Assembly (NCBI RefSeq): GCF_002895005.1
Contig: NZ_POWF01000001.1
Coordinates: 1-64,000, forward strand
Direction of reading: 5' to 3'
Length of the DNA stretch: 64,000 nucleotides
From: Hanstruepera neustonica
GTDB lineage: Bacteria > Bacteroidota > Bacteroidia > Flavobacteriales > Flavobacteriaceae
Below the pieces are notes generated by a model. That model made no database searches. It worked only from the letters and a program-made list of their open reading frames with translations, and was not told where the DNA came from. This document shows, one piece after another, positions 35,311 through 45,393 of the stretch. A program made the position numbers and the translations under genes. Each line of letters starts with the position of its first letter. The stretch's first letter is position 1.

Positions 35311-35666
35311 AAATGATAAAAGGCATTTTTTCGGTGTTCAATTTGATACTTCTCACCTTCTTTAACGATAGCAATAATATCAAACCGGACTTCGACCTCC
35401 AAATCATTTACGATAATATATTCGTCAACAGCTTTAACAAGATTTTTTATTTGTTTGGGCTTTACAAAATCTTGAGGGTCGCCGAAATTAACAGACGACC
35501 GGGCCTTTACTTCAACTATAGCTAGTATATCTTGTTGTTTAGCAATAATATCAACCTCTGCTTTATCAAAACGATAATTCCGTTCAACAATATCATAACC
35601 GTTTTGCACTAAGAAATCAACTGCCAATTGCTCCCCTTTTTTTCCTAATTCATTATGCTGCGCCAC
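35307..35666 (-). CDS. YraN family (UPF0102) putative endonuclease
   Basis: 119 residues with the YraN order: ELGKKGEQLAVDFLVQNGY, ERNYRF, EVDIIA and VEVKARSS, giving the D/E-xK nuclease-like core. Family members are restriction endonuclease-like fold proteins of unclear role. Small cytosolic protein; its leftward 3' end overlaps the TlpA-like gene. Confidence 0.9.
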   Translation of the reverse strand: MAQHNELGKKGEQLAVDFLVQNGYDIVERNYRFDKAEVDIIAKQQDILAIVEVKARSSVNFGDPQDFVKPKQIKNLVKAVDEYIIVNDLEVEVRFDIIAIVKEGEKYQIEHRKNAFYHF

Positions 35667-35713
35667 TATTTATTATTTGAATTATATGTTATAAATATAA
35701 CCCTAAATAAACT

Positions 35714-35744
35714 AAAAAAGGCACATTCTAAATGTGCCTTTTTT
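35714..35744 (-). terminator. Terminator after the lipoprotein gene
   Basis: AAAAAAGGCACATT and AATGTGCCTTTTTT flank a small loop. It lies 20 bases beyond the leftward lipoprotein stop and carries T-runs on both strands. Confidence 0.85.
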
Positions 35745-35763
35745 ACAAACTATGTAGATTATT

Positions 35764-36381
35764 CTATGTCGGTTGATTGTCTCCGTCTCCACCGCCATCA
35801 TCGTCATCGTCATCATCGTCTGAAGATGTACAAGTTGATAAATCGAATTCAGAATACATCGCCCAGCTGTTACCTGAAAACTCGTTTCCTTCAGCCCAAG
35901 CCGTTTCACCTCCAGTAGGCCCTTGAACTTCAGCATGTGCTGCAAAACAATAATTGTCTCCTACTTCGGTAATTGGAATAATGTAAACGACTTCATGGTC
36001 GGTTGCAGAATAGGGTTCTGTAAACTCAAAGTGGCCAATCTGTGGATTGCCTGAACCATTTGTTGGAACCCAATCTTCGTCACACACACCAATACTTAAA
36101 TGAGTGGTTCCTATGGTCCAATCGCCATTAGTGGTATAAGTTACCACCAAATTATCGCCAACTACATCAATAGTTACTGAACCCGCCGAATGATGCTGAC
36201 CCGCTATTAATTGTGTATATACACAATGTTCACCATTATCACTGTCTGGTGCGTCATTAGATTGTACAATTTGAGTTTGCTTGGGTTTTGCCTTTTTTAA
36301 TTGGTCATCTTCCAGTTGTTCATTGGTGCAGCCAACAAAAACTAAAAAGCATATAACCACAAGTGTAGTTAATTTTTTCAT
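35764..36381 (-). CDS. Lipoprotein with polyaspartate tail
   Basis: 205 residues. Signal peptide with lipobox (VFVGC, C18). The mature part is a beta-rich domain of about 150 residues with acidic and aromatic residues. The last 22 residues or so contain eight aspartates in a row followed by a Gly/Asp stretch. Predicted envelope lipoprotein. No family recognised. The polyD run is encoded by a repetitive GAT/GAC tract near 35800-35820, which could be prone to slippage. Confidence 0.72.
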   Translation of the reverse strand: MKKLTTLVVICFLVFVGCTNEQLEDDQLKKAKPKQTQIVQSNDAPDSDNGEHCVYTQLIAGQHHSAGSVTIDVVGDNLVVTYTTNGDWTIGTTHLSIGVCDEDWVPTNGSGNPQIGHFEFTEPYSATDHEVVYIIPITEVGDNYCFAAHAEVQGPTGGETAWAEGNEFSGNSWAMYSEFDLSTCTSSDDDDDDDDGGGDGDNQPT

Positions 36382-36526
36382 GATTTTGTAGATTTAGGGT
36401 TAAGTCTTGGAAAGGTAATAAGCTTTGCGGAGAACAGCACAAAAAAATCGCTGAACTACATAAAAAAACAATAAATTAAAGTATTTTCTTACGTTATTCG
36501 ATGAATAACATTAATTGAATAGCCCT

Positions 36527-37540
36527 TTAGTCAAAAACTACAGTTGACATCTCACTGGTAACTTTTAACTGTACCCTTCTACCTAAAATCAAAGCCCGAT
36601 TATCCTTTTCATGCCCTGCAGGCATATTAAATGCAATAGGGAATTTATATTCAGACAACGCATCCAAAATCAATTGTTCTACAGAACTTCCCCAAAGGGT
36701 TGTGTTTTTACGAAGTTTGCTCATATCGCCTACCAAAACACCTTTGCAGTTATCAAAATAACCTGCACGTTTTAAGCTTTGCAACATGCGATCAATATGG
36801 TATTTATACTCACCTATCTCTTCAATAAATAAGATTTTTCCAGAGGTATCTATACTGGTATTCGAGCCCAACATGGTATGCAACATGGTTAAATTGCCGC
36901 CAACCAATGGACCAGTAGCTTCACCTACTCGATTATAACTTGACCCTTCTAAAGTATACGTCAATGATTCTCCAAAAATGGCTTTTCTAAAGGTTTCTAT
37001 GGATTCTGAAATGTCATTTAAATCATCTGTCAAACTGGTACACATTAACGCATGAATGCTCTCAAAACCAGCATTGTGGAATTGATTGTGCAAGGCTGTA
37101 ATATCACTATAGCCTATTAACCATTTTGGATGTTCTTTGAATTTGGTAAAGTTTAATTTATCTAAAATACGCACCGTTCCATAACCTCCTCTCGCACACC
37201 AAATGGCTCTTATACTAGGGTCGTCCATAGCTTTCTGGAAGTCTTCACAGCGTTCAGCGTCCGTTCCCGCAAAATGGTTGTCTTGGCTAAAAACATGTTC
37301 TCCTACCAATGCATGCAAACCCCAGCTTTTAAGCAAATCAACAGCTTGTTGTACTTCCTGTTGTCTGTTTTTTAAAATGCCTGATGGCGCAACGATGGCA
37401 ACTGTATCTCCTGCTTTTAAATAGGGTGGTCGTATCAAAGTTTCTTGTTTTAAGTTGTTAGAATCATCAACTCGTATTTGTTCTTTCTCTCCCAAAAAAA
37501 GAAGACAACATAAGCTAATTATTAAGGTGATTTTTGACAT
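36527..37540 (-). CDS. LD-carboxypeptidase (S66 family)
   Basis: 337 residues from the ATG at 37540, with a short hydrophobic N-terminus that may be a signal peptide. S66 (LdcA/MccF) motifs: GDTVAIVAPSG, IRAIWCARGGYGTVRIL, and IGYSDITALHN with the catalytic serine. The C-terminal half has GGNLTML and the FIEEIGEYKYHIDRML segment with the catalytic Glu. LdcA enzymes cut the terminal D-Ala from murein tetrapeptides during peptidoglycan recycling; secreted versions also occur. An ATG five codons upstream (37555) is possible. Confidence 0.88.
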   Translation of the reverse strand: MSKITLIISLCCLLFLGEKEQIRVDDSNNLKQETLIRPPYLKAGDTVAIVAPSGILKNRQQEVQQAVDLLKSWGLHALVGEHVFSQDNHFAGTDAERCEDFQKAMDDPSIRAIWCARGGYGTVRILDKLNFTKFKEHPKWLIGYSDITALHNQFHNAGFESIHALMCTSLTDDLNDISESIETFRKAIFGESLTYTLEGSSYNRVGEATGPLVGGNLTMLHTMLGSNTSIDTSGKILFIEEIGEYKYHIDRMLQSLKRAGYFDNCKGVLVGDMSKLRKNTTLWGSSVEQLILDALSEYKFPIAFNMPAGHEKDNRALILGRRVQLKVTSEMSTVVFD

Positions 37541-37583
37541 ATTGTAAATGTACATTTTTTTTCAGAAACGCATGTAAATTGCG

Positions 37584-37591
37584 TACTTTTG
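37584..37591 (+). promoter_or_regulatory. metG promoter -7 box
   Basis: TACTTTTG, a perfect match to the Bacteroidota -7 consensus, 22 bases before the metG ATG. A TTC near 37561 is at about the right distance for a weak -33 element. Confidence 0.55.
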
Positions 37592-37613
37592 TGGCTTCAG
37601 AAAACGATACAAG

Positions 37614-39677
37614 ATGTCAAAACGATATACGATAACTGCAGCATTACCTTACACAAATGGCCCCATTCATATTGGGCATTTAGCCGGTGTATATGTGCCT
37701 GCCGATATTTACGCACGCTATTTAAGATTAACAGGTCATGATGTTGCCTTTATTTGTGGTAGTGATGAACATGGTGTACCAATCACCATTAAAGCAAAAA
37801 AAGAAGGTGTAACCCCTCAAGATATTGTTGATAAATACCATGCCATCATAAAAAAGTCATTTGAAGATTTTGGGGTATCTTTTGATAACTACTCGCGTAC
37901 ATCAGCTCAAATTCATCACGATACAGCCCAGGAGTTTTTTAAAACCTTGTATGATAAAGGTGAGTTTATTGAAGAGGTCACTGAACAGTTGTATGATGAA
38001 GAAGCCAACCAGTTTTTGGCCGATCGCTTTGTAACAGGAACCTGTCCTAAATGCGGTAATGAAGAAGCTTATGGCGACCAATGTGAAAAATGCGGAACCA
38101 GTCTGAATGCAACCGATTTGATTAACCCAAAATCAGCCATTACTGGAAACACGCCGACACTTAAAGAGACCAAGCACTGGTTTTTACCATTGGACAAGCA
38201 TGAGGATTTCCTAAAAGAATGGATTTTAAAGGGTCATAAAAAAGATTGGAAACCCAATGTTTATGGACAAGTAAAATCTTGGATTGATGATGGTTTACGT
38301 CCACGTGCAGTAACACGCGATTTGGATTGGGGAATTCCTGTTCCTGTAGAAGGTGGTGAAGGCAAAGTACTTTATGTCTGGTTTGATGCACCCATTGGTT
38401 ATATTTCGGCAACCAAAGAATGGGCTGAACGCGAAGGAAAAGACTGGGAACCCTACTGGAAAGACAAAGACACCAAGTTGGTTCACTTCATTGGAAAAGA
38501 TAATATTGTATTTCACTGTATTATTTTCCCAAGCATGCTAAAAGCTGAAGGAACCTATATTTTACCAGATAATGTGCCTGCTAATGAATTTTTGAATTTA
38601 GAGGGTAATAAGTTGTCAACTTCAAAAAACTGGGCGGTTTGGTTACCAGAATATTTAGAGGATTTTCCTGATAAACAAGATGTATTGCGCTATGCCTTAA
38701 CAGCCAATGCACCAGAAACCAAGGATAACGATTTTACCTGGAAAGATTTTCAAGCCCGAAACAATAATGAATTGGTGGCTATATTCGGAAACTTCATCAA
38801 TCGGGTCGTGGTTTTAACCAACAAATACTACGATGGTGTTGTTCCACAACCATCAGATTATACAAGTGTAGACGAAGAAACACTTGCTGCTGTCAAAGCC
38901 TATCCAGACGTTATTGCCAGTTCTATAGAGCGTTACCGCTTTCGGGAAGCTAGTCAGGAACTCATGAATTTAGCTAGACTCGGAAATAAATATCTAGCCG
39001 ATGAAGAACCGTGGAAAGTAATTAAAGAAGATGAAGCCCGAACCAAAACCATTATGTTTGTGGCATTACAAATTGCTTCAGCCTTGGCTACCTTGAGCGA
39101 GCCTCTTTTGCCATTTACTTCAGAAAAATTGAAATCTATACTTTGTCATTCCGCACTTGATGCGGAATCCACATGGAGTACTGTTGCATCAAAAGACATA
39201 TTACTTCCTGCTAGCCATAAAATTGGTAAAGCAGAATTGCTCTTCAGTAAAATTGAAGATTCTGAAATTGAAAAACAATTAGACAAACTAGAAGCAAGCA
39301 AAAAAGCTAATGAAGCTGCCAATAAAGTGGCCGAACCTCAAAAAGAGGAAATTACCTTTGATGATTTTACCAAATTGGACTTGCGTGTAGGCACCATTGT
39401 TGAAGCCGAAAAAATGCCGAAAGCCAAAAAGCTTTTAGTCTTAAAAGTTGATACAGGTATTGACACAAGAACCATAGTTTCTGGTATTGCAGAAAGCTTT
39501 ACAGCCGAAGAAGTTATAGGCAAAAAGGTAACTGTTTTAGTGAATTTAGCACCAAGAGCATTACGTGGCGTGGAAAGCCAAGGTATGATTTTAATGACTG
39601 AAAACGCTGAAGGCAAATTGGTGTTCGTAAATCCTGATGCTAATCAAGACGTTGCAAACGGTTTACAGATAAGTTAA
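37614..39677 (+). CDS. metG: Methionyl-tRNA synthetase
   Basis: 687 residues. The class I core has PIHIGHLAG (HIGH) and a zinc knuckle with [18 protein letters not shown]. The KMSKS loop appears as [10 protein letters not shown]. An anticodon-binding domain and C-terminal EMAP/Trbp111-type tRNA-binding domain (about 580-687, [14 protein letters not shown]) follow. Between the anticodon domain and the C-terminal domain, residues 510-519 or so ([10 protein letters not shown]) are encoded by a palindromic repeat inserted in frame. The 3' end overlaps tex by 1 base. Confidence 0.96.
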   Translation: MSKRYTITAALPYTNGPIHIGHLAGVYVPADIYARYLRLTGHDVAFICGSDEHGVPITIKAKKEGVTPQDIVDKYHAIIKKSFEDFGVSFDNYSRTSAQIHHDTAQEFFKTLYDKGEFIEEVTEQLYDEEANQFLADRFVTGTCPKCGNEEAYGDQCEKCGTSLNATDLINPKSAITGNTPTLKETKHWFLPLDKHEDFLKEWILKGHKKDWKPNVYGQVKSWIDDGLRPRAVTRDLDWGIPVPVEGGEGKVLYVWFDAPIGYISATKEWAEREGKDWEPYWKDKDTKLVHFIGKDNIVFHCIIFPSMLKAEGTYILPDNVPANEFLNLEGNKLSTSKNWAVWLPEYLEDFPDKQDVLRYALTANAPETKDNDFTWKDFQARNNNELVAIFGNFINRVVVLTNKYYDGVVPQPSDYTSVDEETLAAVKAYPDVIASSIERYRFREASQELMNLARLGNKYLADEEPWKVIKEDEARTKTIMFVALQIASALATLSEPLLPFTSEKLKSILCHSALDAESTWSTVASKDILLPASHKIGKAELLFSKIEDSEIEKQLDKLEASKKANEAANKVAEPQKEEITFDDFTKLDLRVGTIVEAEKMPKAKKLLVLKVDTGIDTRTIVSGIAESFTAEEVIGKKVTVLVNLAPRALRGVESQGMILMTENAEGKLVFVNPDANQDVANGLQIS
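39142..39171 (+). repeat. Palindromic repeat inserted in frame in metG, subtype B
   Basis: TTTGTCATTCCGCA, CTTGA, TGCGGAATCC: arms ATTCCGCA/TGCGGAAT at 39148-39168 are perfect. Its ends match the subtype A repeat at 19517-19546, while the stem tip differs. It codes for CHSALDAES in the linker before the tRNA-binding domain. Confidence 0.7.
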
Positions 39678-41800
39678 TGTCGATGTTTGATTATATTATT
39701 AAAAACACCAGCTTACCAGAAGTTGGTGTAAAAAACACCATTCAATTACTTAACGATGCCTGTACCATTCCGTTCATTTCACGTTACCGAAAAGAAGCCA
39801 CAGGCAATCTAGACGAAGTTCAAATTGGCGAAATAGTTAAATTCAAAGAGCAATTTGAAACTTTAGAAAAACGCAAGGCCACTATTTTAAAAGCTTTGGA
39901 AGAGCAAGGTGTTCTAACTCCAGAACTTCAACAAAAAGTTGAATCTGCACCTGACCAAACAATATTGGAAGATCTTTATCTGCCTTATAAGAAAAGTCGT
40001 AAAACAAAAGCCGATACAGCACGAGAGCAATGTTTAGAACCCTTGGCAAAAATTATCATGAGTCAAAAAACTAATGATTTAGAATCAGTAGCTCATCGTT
40101 ATATAAAAGGCGATTTAAATTCTGTTGATGATGCTTTGGAAGGTGCCAGACATATTATTGCCGAATGGATTAATGAACGTACCGATGTAAGAAACAATAT
40201 TCGTTATCAATTAGAACGTTTTGCTACCATTACGACTAAAGTTGTTAAAAAGAGAGAAGCAGAAGACGAGGCTCAAAAATTTCGCGATTATTTTGATTGG
40301 AGTGAGTCCTTAAGTCATATTCCTTCACATCGCTTACTGGCTATTTTACGTGCCGAAAACGAAAGTTTTATTCGTGTGAAAATTGAAATTGATGATGATC
40401 GTGCTTTAGACAAAATATTTCAGCGTATTATAAAATCTAATAATGCGTGTTCCGACCAAATTGAAATTGCTATAAAAGATGCTTACAAGCGCTTGTTGTT
40501 ACCGTCATTGAGTAATGAAGCACTTCAAAATGCTAAAGAAAAAGCCGATGAAGCCGCTATTACTGTTTTTGCTAAAAACCTGAAACAATTGTTGTTGGGT
40601 TCGCCATTAGGAGAAAAGCGGGTTTTGGCCATTGACCCTGGTTTTAGAACGGGCTGTAAAGTAGTTTGTTTAGATGCGCAAGGACAATTAAAACATAATG
40701 AAACTATTTATCCGCACCCACCAAAAAACGATAGCACAGGTGCGATAAAAAAAATAAGCACACTTGCCGAAGCTTATAAAATTGAAGCCATTGCTATTGG
40801 TAATGGAACTGCTTCGCGTGAAACAGAAGCACTCATCAGACGTATTCGCTTTAAAAATGATATACAAGTTTTTGTGGTAAGTGAGGCTGGTGCCAGTATT
40901 TATTCCGCTTCAAAAATTGCCAGAGATGAGTTTCCAAATTATGATGTTACCGTAAGAGGCGCTGTTTCTATTGGACGGCGTTTACAGGATCCCTTGGCTG
41001 AATTGGTGAAAATTGATGCGAAGTCCATTGGCATCGGACAGTATCAACATGATGTTGATCAAACCAAGTTAAAAACCCAACTCGATACTGTTGTTGAAAG
41101 TTGTGTGAATGCTGTTGGTGTCAATCTCAATACGGCCAGTAAAAGCTTGTTGAGTTATGTATCTGGAATTGGCCCTAAATTAGCAGAAAACATTGTGAAT
41201 TATCGCGATGAGCATGGAGCGTTTTCTTCCAGAACCGAATTAAAAAATGTTCCGCGTTTAGGTGATAAAGCTTTTGAGCAAGGTTCAGCATTCTTAAGAA
41301 TTAAAGATGCTCAAAACCCGTTGGATGATTCTGCTGTGCATCCTGAAAGTTATCATATTGTGAAATCCATCGCAAAAAACGAAGGGAAACGTGTGTCAGA
41401 ACTTATTGGGAATTCAAGCATTTTAAAAAGCATTGATTTAAAAGTCTATTGTACGGATAGCACAGGATTACCGACACTTCAAGAAATTGTAAAAGAACTG
41501 GAAAAACCAGGTTTGGATATCAGAGAACAAGCCAAGGTGTTTACTTTTAATCAGAACATCAAAACCATCAACGATGTTCAGGAAGGACAATTACTTCCTG
41601 GTATTGTGAACAACATAACCAATTTTGGTGCTTTTGTTGATATTGGTATTAAAGAAAGTGGTCTAATTCATATATCTAATCTTTCTGATGGTTTTGTAAG
41701 CGATGTTAATGCGCATATTAGTTTGCATGAACAGGTGATTGTGAAAGTACTGGAAGTTGATATTCCAAGAAAACGCATTCAATTGAAACTACACAAATAG
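39677..41800 (+). CDS. tex: Tex family RNA-binding transcription accessory protein
   Basis: 707 residues, normal for Tex. N-terminal helical region; YqgF-type RNase H-like domain (about 310-450; LAIDPGFRTGCKVV); helix-hairpin-helix pair (about 480-560; LLSYVSGIGPKLAENIV); C-terminal S1 RNA-binding domain (about 630-705; LPGIVNNITNFGAFVDIG). Cytosolic nucleic-acid-binding protein affecting transcription. Its ATG shares a base with the metG stop, so the two are probably co-transcribed. Confidence 0.95.
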   Translation: MSMFDYIIKNTSLPEVGVKNTIQLLNDACTIPFISRYRKEATGNLDEVQIGEIVKFKEQFETLEKRKATILKALEEQGVLTPELQQKVESAPDQTILEDLYLPYKKSRKTKADTAREQCLEPLAKIIMSQKTNDLESVAHRYIKGDLNSVDDALEGARHIIAEWINERTDVRNNIRYQLERFATITTKVVKKREAEDEAQKFRDYFDWSESLSHIPSHRLLAILRAENESFIRVKIEIDDDRALDKIFQRIIKSNNACSDQIEIAIKDAYKRLLLPSLSNEALQNAKEKADEAAITVFAKNLKQLLLGSPLGEKRVLAIDPGFRTGCKVVCLDAQGQLKHNETIYPHPPKNDSTGAIKKISTLAEAYKIEAIAIGNGTASRETEALIRRIRFKNDIQVFVVSEAGASIYSASKIARDEFPNYDVTVRGAVSIGRRLQDPLAELVKIDAKSIGIGQYQHDVDQTKLKTQLDTVVESCVNAVGVNLNTASKSLLSYVSGIGPKLAENIVNYRDEHGAFSSRTELKNVPRLGDKAFEQGSAFLRIKDAQNPLDDSAVHPESYHIVKSIAKNEGKRVSELIGNSSILKSIDLKVYCTDSTGLPTLQEIVKELEKPGLDIREQAKVFTFNQNIKTINDVQEGQLLPGIVNNITNFGAFVDIGIKESGLIHISNLSDGFVSDVNAHISLHEQVIVKVLEVDIPRKRIQLKLHK

Positions 41801-41863
41801 GGGTCTAATTTAAATTTATTCTATCCCCTGAATTCCTTAACTTTACGTAAAAAGGAAGATATT

Positions 41864-42382
41864 ATGTTATCAAAAAAAATAGAAAAATCCCTAAACGATC
41901 AAATTAGAGTTGAAGCTGAATCGTCTCAAATCTATTTGGCTATGGCTTGCTGGGCTGAAGTGAAAGGACTTGAAGGTGTTGCTGGTTTTATGTACTCGCA
42001 GTCTGACGAAGAACGAGCGCACATGCTTAAACTAGTTAGATATGTAAACGAACGTGGCGGACATGCGCATGTGTCAGCATTAAAAGCGCCAAACGTCACC
42101 TTTATATCATTTAAAGAAATGTTTGAAAAGTTGTTTGAGCATGAAGTCATGGTATCAGAAAGCATTAATGAACTCGTTCATATTGCTTTACAGGAAAAAG
42201 ATTATTCAACACACAACTTCCTTCAATGGTATGTTAGTGAACAAATTGAGGAAGAAGCCATGGCTCGCACTATTCTTGACAAAATAAACATGATTGGTAA
42301 TGACAAAGGTGGTTTGTATTTATTTGATAGAGATATTCAGCAATTAACCGTTAGTACGGCAGCTTCAGACAACCCAGAATAA
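41864..42382 (+). CDS. Ferritin
   Basis: 172-residue four-helix iron-storage protein forming 24-mers. Ferroxidase residues are recognisable in VEAESSQIYLAMACWAEVKGLEG and SDEERAHMLKLVRYVNERGG (ExxH), and later EQIEEEAMA. Length and motifs fit bacterial FtnA-type ferritin without haem ligands. A TAACTTTA sequence about 25 bases upstream is a weak -7 box. Confidence 0.95.
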   Translation: MLSKKIEKSLNDQIRVEAESSQIYLAMACWAEVKGLEGVAGFMYSQSDEERAHMLKLVRYVNERGGHAHVSALKAPNVTFISFKEMFEKLFEHEVMVSESINELVHIALQEKDYSTHNFLQWYVSEQIEEEAMARTILDKINMIGNDKGGLYLFDRDIQQLTVSTAASDNPE

Positions 42383-42421
42383 TTTTAACAATTAAGTTTA
42401 TTTAGAATTAATAAAAATAAT

Positions 42422-42429
42422 TATTTTTG
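42422..42429 (+). promoter_or_regulatory. Putative promoter of the Cys-rich small gene
   Basis: TATTTTTG fits TAnnTTTG and lies 27 bases before the TTG start at 42456. No clear -33 TTG is seen. Confidence 0.4.
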
Positions 42430-42455
42430 CCTTGTATTTCTCAAGTTAACATCCG

Positions 42456-42632
42456 TTGGGCAAAAAGAAAAAAGAAAAGAAACAGCAAAAAAAAGCTTTA
42501 AAAACCTTACACAAAGCAGGTATTATCAATGCCAATAAGGTAAAAAGCAAATGCTGTGAAAAGTATAAAAAAGGTGAACAGAAGCGTTGTGGTAAATGTC
42601 CTTGCTTCGATTTATTTCAGAAAGTAGCCTAA
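42456..42632 (+). CDS. Small lysine- and cysteine-rich protein
   Basis: 58 residues from a TTG start (MGKKKKEKKQ...). The N-terminal third is almost entirely Lys/Gln. The C-terminal half has CC, then C, then CPC in the pattern CC-x11-C-x2-C-x-C, suggesting a small metal site. It lies in the 284-base gap between ferritin and ppc and follows a -7 box. Similar Cys/Lys-rich small proteins appear next to other flavobacterial genes from general knowledge, but no function is known. The codon choice looks coding throughout and there is no internal stop. Confidence 0.65.
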   Translation: MGKKKKEKKQQKKALKTLHKAGIINANKVKSKCCEKYKKGEQKRCGKCPCFDLFQKVA

Positions 42633-42665
42633 ATTTTTACAAATCCTGAATTATAATTATTATTC

Positions 42666-45266
42666 TTAAGCCGAATTCCTACTGGCGTTAATATTTCCGA
42701 AAAGCGAACGAGTTACTAATTTTTCAAAAACCTCAATTTCTTCTTTGGCTTCCGGCTTTGCTTTTTGCAGTTCCTGAATTTTCTTGAGTGCATATTGTTG
42801 AATAGTTAACAACGGTAACACAATAGACTCGCGAACATCAATTGACGCCTTTCCGGCTGGTTCTTCTTCCATAAGAACCTTATACCCCGTCAGTTTGAGT
42901 ATGAGGCGTTTTGAGGTTTCATATTCTGCATATATAATTTTCCAAAACTCCCCAAATTCTGGATCATCAGCCATATACTTGGTCAAATCAAAAAATGATT
43001 TGGATAAGGACATCATACTATTTTCAATTAAGGTTTTGAAAAAACTGGAACTCTGATACAATTGTTTTACTTTATCAAATGTTCCTGAATCTTCATAGTG
43101 TTTCAGTGCTGTACCAACGCCGAAAAACCCAGGAACGTTTTGTTTTAACTGGCTCCAACTTCCTACAAAGGGTATGGCTCTCAAATCAGAAAACACCAGT
43201 TCAGACGATTTTCCTCGTTTTGATGGACGACTCCCAATATTGGTTTTAGCATAATATTTTAAAGTACTCATACGCTCTAAATAGGGCAAGAACATGCTAT
43301 GACTTTTGAAATCTGAATAGGCCTTGTAGCTTCTTTCAGCCAAATCATTAATTATTTTTCTATTTTCAGGTGACATGGCCAAATTACTTTCGTTCAGGCG
43401 ATTGTAAATACCGGAACTAATTAATTGCTCCAAATTGTATTGTGAAGAATCCAACGTACCAAAATTGGAGCTAATGGTTTGCCCTTGAATGGTCAACTGC
43501 ACCTCCTTATCTTCAATCGTAGGGCCTAGCGATGCATAAAACTGATGTGTCTTACCGCCACCACGAGCTGGTGGTCCTCCACGACCATCGAAGAAAATAA
43601 CCGTTACGTCATACTTTCTAGATACTTCGGTCAGGCGTTCTTTAGCTCGATAGATACCCCAATTAGCCATAAGATAACCACCATCTTTAGTACCGTCCGA
43701 AAATCCTAACATGATAGTTTGTTTGTTACCACGCTTCTTTAAATGAGCAGCATAATTTGGATTTGTATACAACTCTTCCATCACTTGAGGCGCATTTTCC
43801 AAATCTTCAATAGTTTCAAATAAAGGCGCAATATCAACGGTTAAATCATCATGAAAGGCCACTAATTTAAGCATGGCAAACAATTGCATGACATTTAAAG
43901 TTGTTTGATTATTACTAATAATATATCGGTTTGCAGCGCGCTCACCATTGGTGTCTTGAATGGTTTTTATAACTTTAATTGTCTGTAACGTTTTTAAAAC
44001 ATCGTCATCATCAAAAAGGTTTAGGTCTATTTTGCCTTTAATTTTGGATAGCACTGCAACTTGTTCTTTTTGGGTAAGGTCATGGTAATTTTTCGGAAAA
44101 ATATTACTACCATGAGCAATTAAGCTATCAACCATGCTGGTAAATACGGCATCATGCGCGCGACTATCCTGACGAATATCTAATGCAGCAAAATGAAACC
44201 CGAACAAATGCACTTTGTTGATGAGACTAGAGACATCAGAAACGAACAATGACTGATGTTTATCTATTAATTCCGTTTTTATCTCCTGAAGCTCTTCTTT
44301 AAATTTGGATAGCGTCAGGACATTATCCATATTGGAACCAAAGCTTATGGCATATAATTTTTGCTCTAATAAGGTAATACGATCTTCGATACCTTTAAAA
44401 GTCAAACGTCTTTTCAGTTTTCTGACATCACGATAGTAATTTTTTAAAATGGTTTGTTTTAATCTCGTCGCTACTTTTAGAGTAATCTCTGGTGTTACAT
44501 AAGGATTACCATCACGATCGCCTCCTGGCCAAAAACCAATATTTATAATATCGTTTTCAATGAACTCGTCATCAAAAATATTTTGTTGGATGTAGTCAAA
44601 AATGCTTCCAAAGGACTTGTAAAATACTTTTTCCAAATACCATATTAAACTCACGGCCTCGTCATAAGGCGTTGGTTTTTTATGCTTAAAGAAAGGCGTT
44701 TTACCTAATTGAGCCAACAGGTCGTTTATTTTAAGTAAGTCATTTGTTTTTATAGCATTATCCAAATCGGTAATAATACCCAAAACAGCACCAGGATAAA
44801 ACTGGGTTGGATGCGCTGTCAATACAATGCGAACCTTAAAAGCCTTAAGATAATTACGTAATTGTTCCATTTTACCTTCTGAAGCAGCCGTTTCCTTTAA
44901 ACTTCGTAAGGTTCCAATACCATCCATGTTATTGACTATAGGAAAGGCAGCATCTTCAATGGCATCAAATAAAACCACTTGACGTTCGATATATTGGATA
45001 AATCGAAACAATAAATTAATTTGACTTTCAGCCGAACGTCTGGCTTGATATTTTTTAAAAAACGTTTCAACTATGGTCGTAGGATTATCTCCCTGTTTAA
45101 ATCCCAATTCACACGTTTCATGAAAAAGTGGTAATAAAGCTCCAGTCTTCGTAACCGAATCGAACGGAAGCGTCATAAAAATACTATTGTATATCTGAAA
45201 TTTAGACAGCACATTTTGCTTAAAACGAACTAATTTTGGTGACGTTGGCATGACCTTGTTTTTCAT
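42666..45266 (-). CDS. ppc: Phosphoenolpyruvate carboxylase
   Basis: 866 residues. Carboxylates PEP to oxaloacetate. Catalytic motifs: VLTAHPTQ (catalytic His), GFWPGGDRDGNPYVT, MLGFSDGTKDGGY, and the glycine-rich FFDGRGGPPARGGG loop. The C-terminus ends NINASRNSA, close to the usual R-N-T-G end. Cytosolic tetramer that refills the TCA cycle. The start lies at 45266, directly before a terminator serving the neighbouring ssb remnant. Confidence 0.95.
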   Translation of the reverse strand: MKNKVMPTSPKLVRFKQNVLSKFQIYNSIFMTLPFDSVTKTGALLPLFHETCELGFKQGDNPTTIVETFFKKYQARRSAESQINLLFRFIQYIERQVVLFDAIEDAAFPIVNNMDGIGTLRSLKETAASEGKMEQLRNYLKAFKVRIVLTAHPTQFYPGAVLGIITDLDNAIKTNDLLKINDLLAQLGKTPFFKHKKPTPYDEAVSLIWYLEKVFYKSFGSIFDYIQQNIFDDEFIENDIINIGFWPGGDRDGNPYVTPEITLKVATRLKQTILKNYYRDVRKLKRRLTFKGIEDRITLLEQKLYAISFGSNMDNVLTLSKFKEELQEIKTELIDKHQSLFVSDVSSLINKVHLFGFHFAALDIRQDSRAHDAVFTSMVDSLIAHGSNIFPKNYHDLTQKEQVAVLSKIKGKIDLNLFDDDDVLKTLQTIKVIKTIQDTNGERAANRYIISNNQTTLNVMQLFAMLKLVAFHDDLTVDIAPLFETIEDLENAPQVMEELYTNPNYAAHLKKRGNKQTIMLGFSDGTKDGGYLMANWGIYRAKERLTEVSRKYDVTVIFFDGRGGPPARGGGKTHQFYASLGPTIEDKEVQLTIQGQTISSNFGTLDSSQYNLEQLISSGIYNRLNESNLAMSPENRKIINDLAERSYKAYSDFKSHSMFLPYLERMSTLKYYAKTNIGSRPSKRGKSSELVFSDLRAIPFVGSWSQLKQNVPGFFGVGTALKHYEDSGTFDKVKQLYQSSSFFKTLIENSMMSLSKSFFDLTKYMADDPEFGEFWKIIYAEYETSKRLILKLTGYKVLMEEEPAGKASIDVRESIVLPLLTIQQYALKKIQELQKAKPEAKEEIEVFEKLVTRSLFGNINASRNSA

Positions 45267-45344
45267 AAAAATACTAAAGGATTTTCAAAAATGTAAGGCT
45301 TCTCAAAAGATTTACGAATAATTCAACCATAAACTGTTTTAAAT

Positions 45345-45376
45345 AAAAAAAGAGCCTTGATAAGGCTCTTTTTTTT
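45345..45376 (-). terminator. Terminator of the split ssb gene
   Basis: AAAAAAAGAGCCTT and AAGGCTCTTTTTTTT around a 3-base loop. It lies 18 bases past the leftward stop of the ssb C-terminal fragment, so that fragment keeps its own transcription end. Confidence 0.85.
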
Positions 45377-45393
45377 GGAATGCTCTAGAAGTT

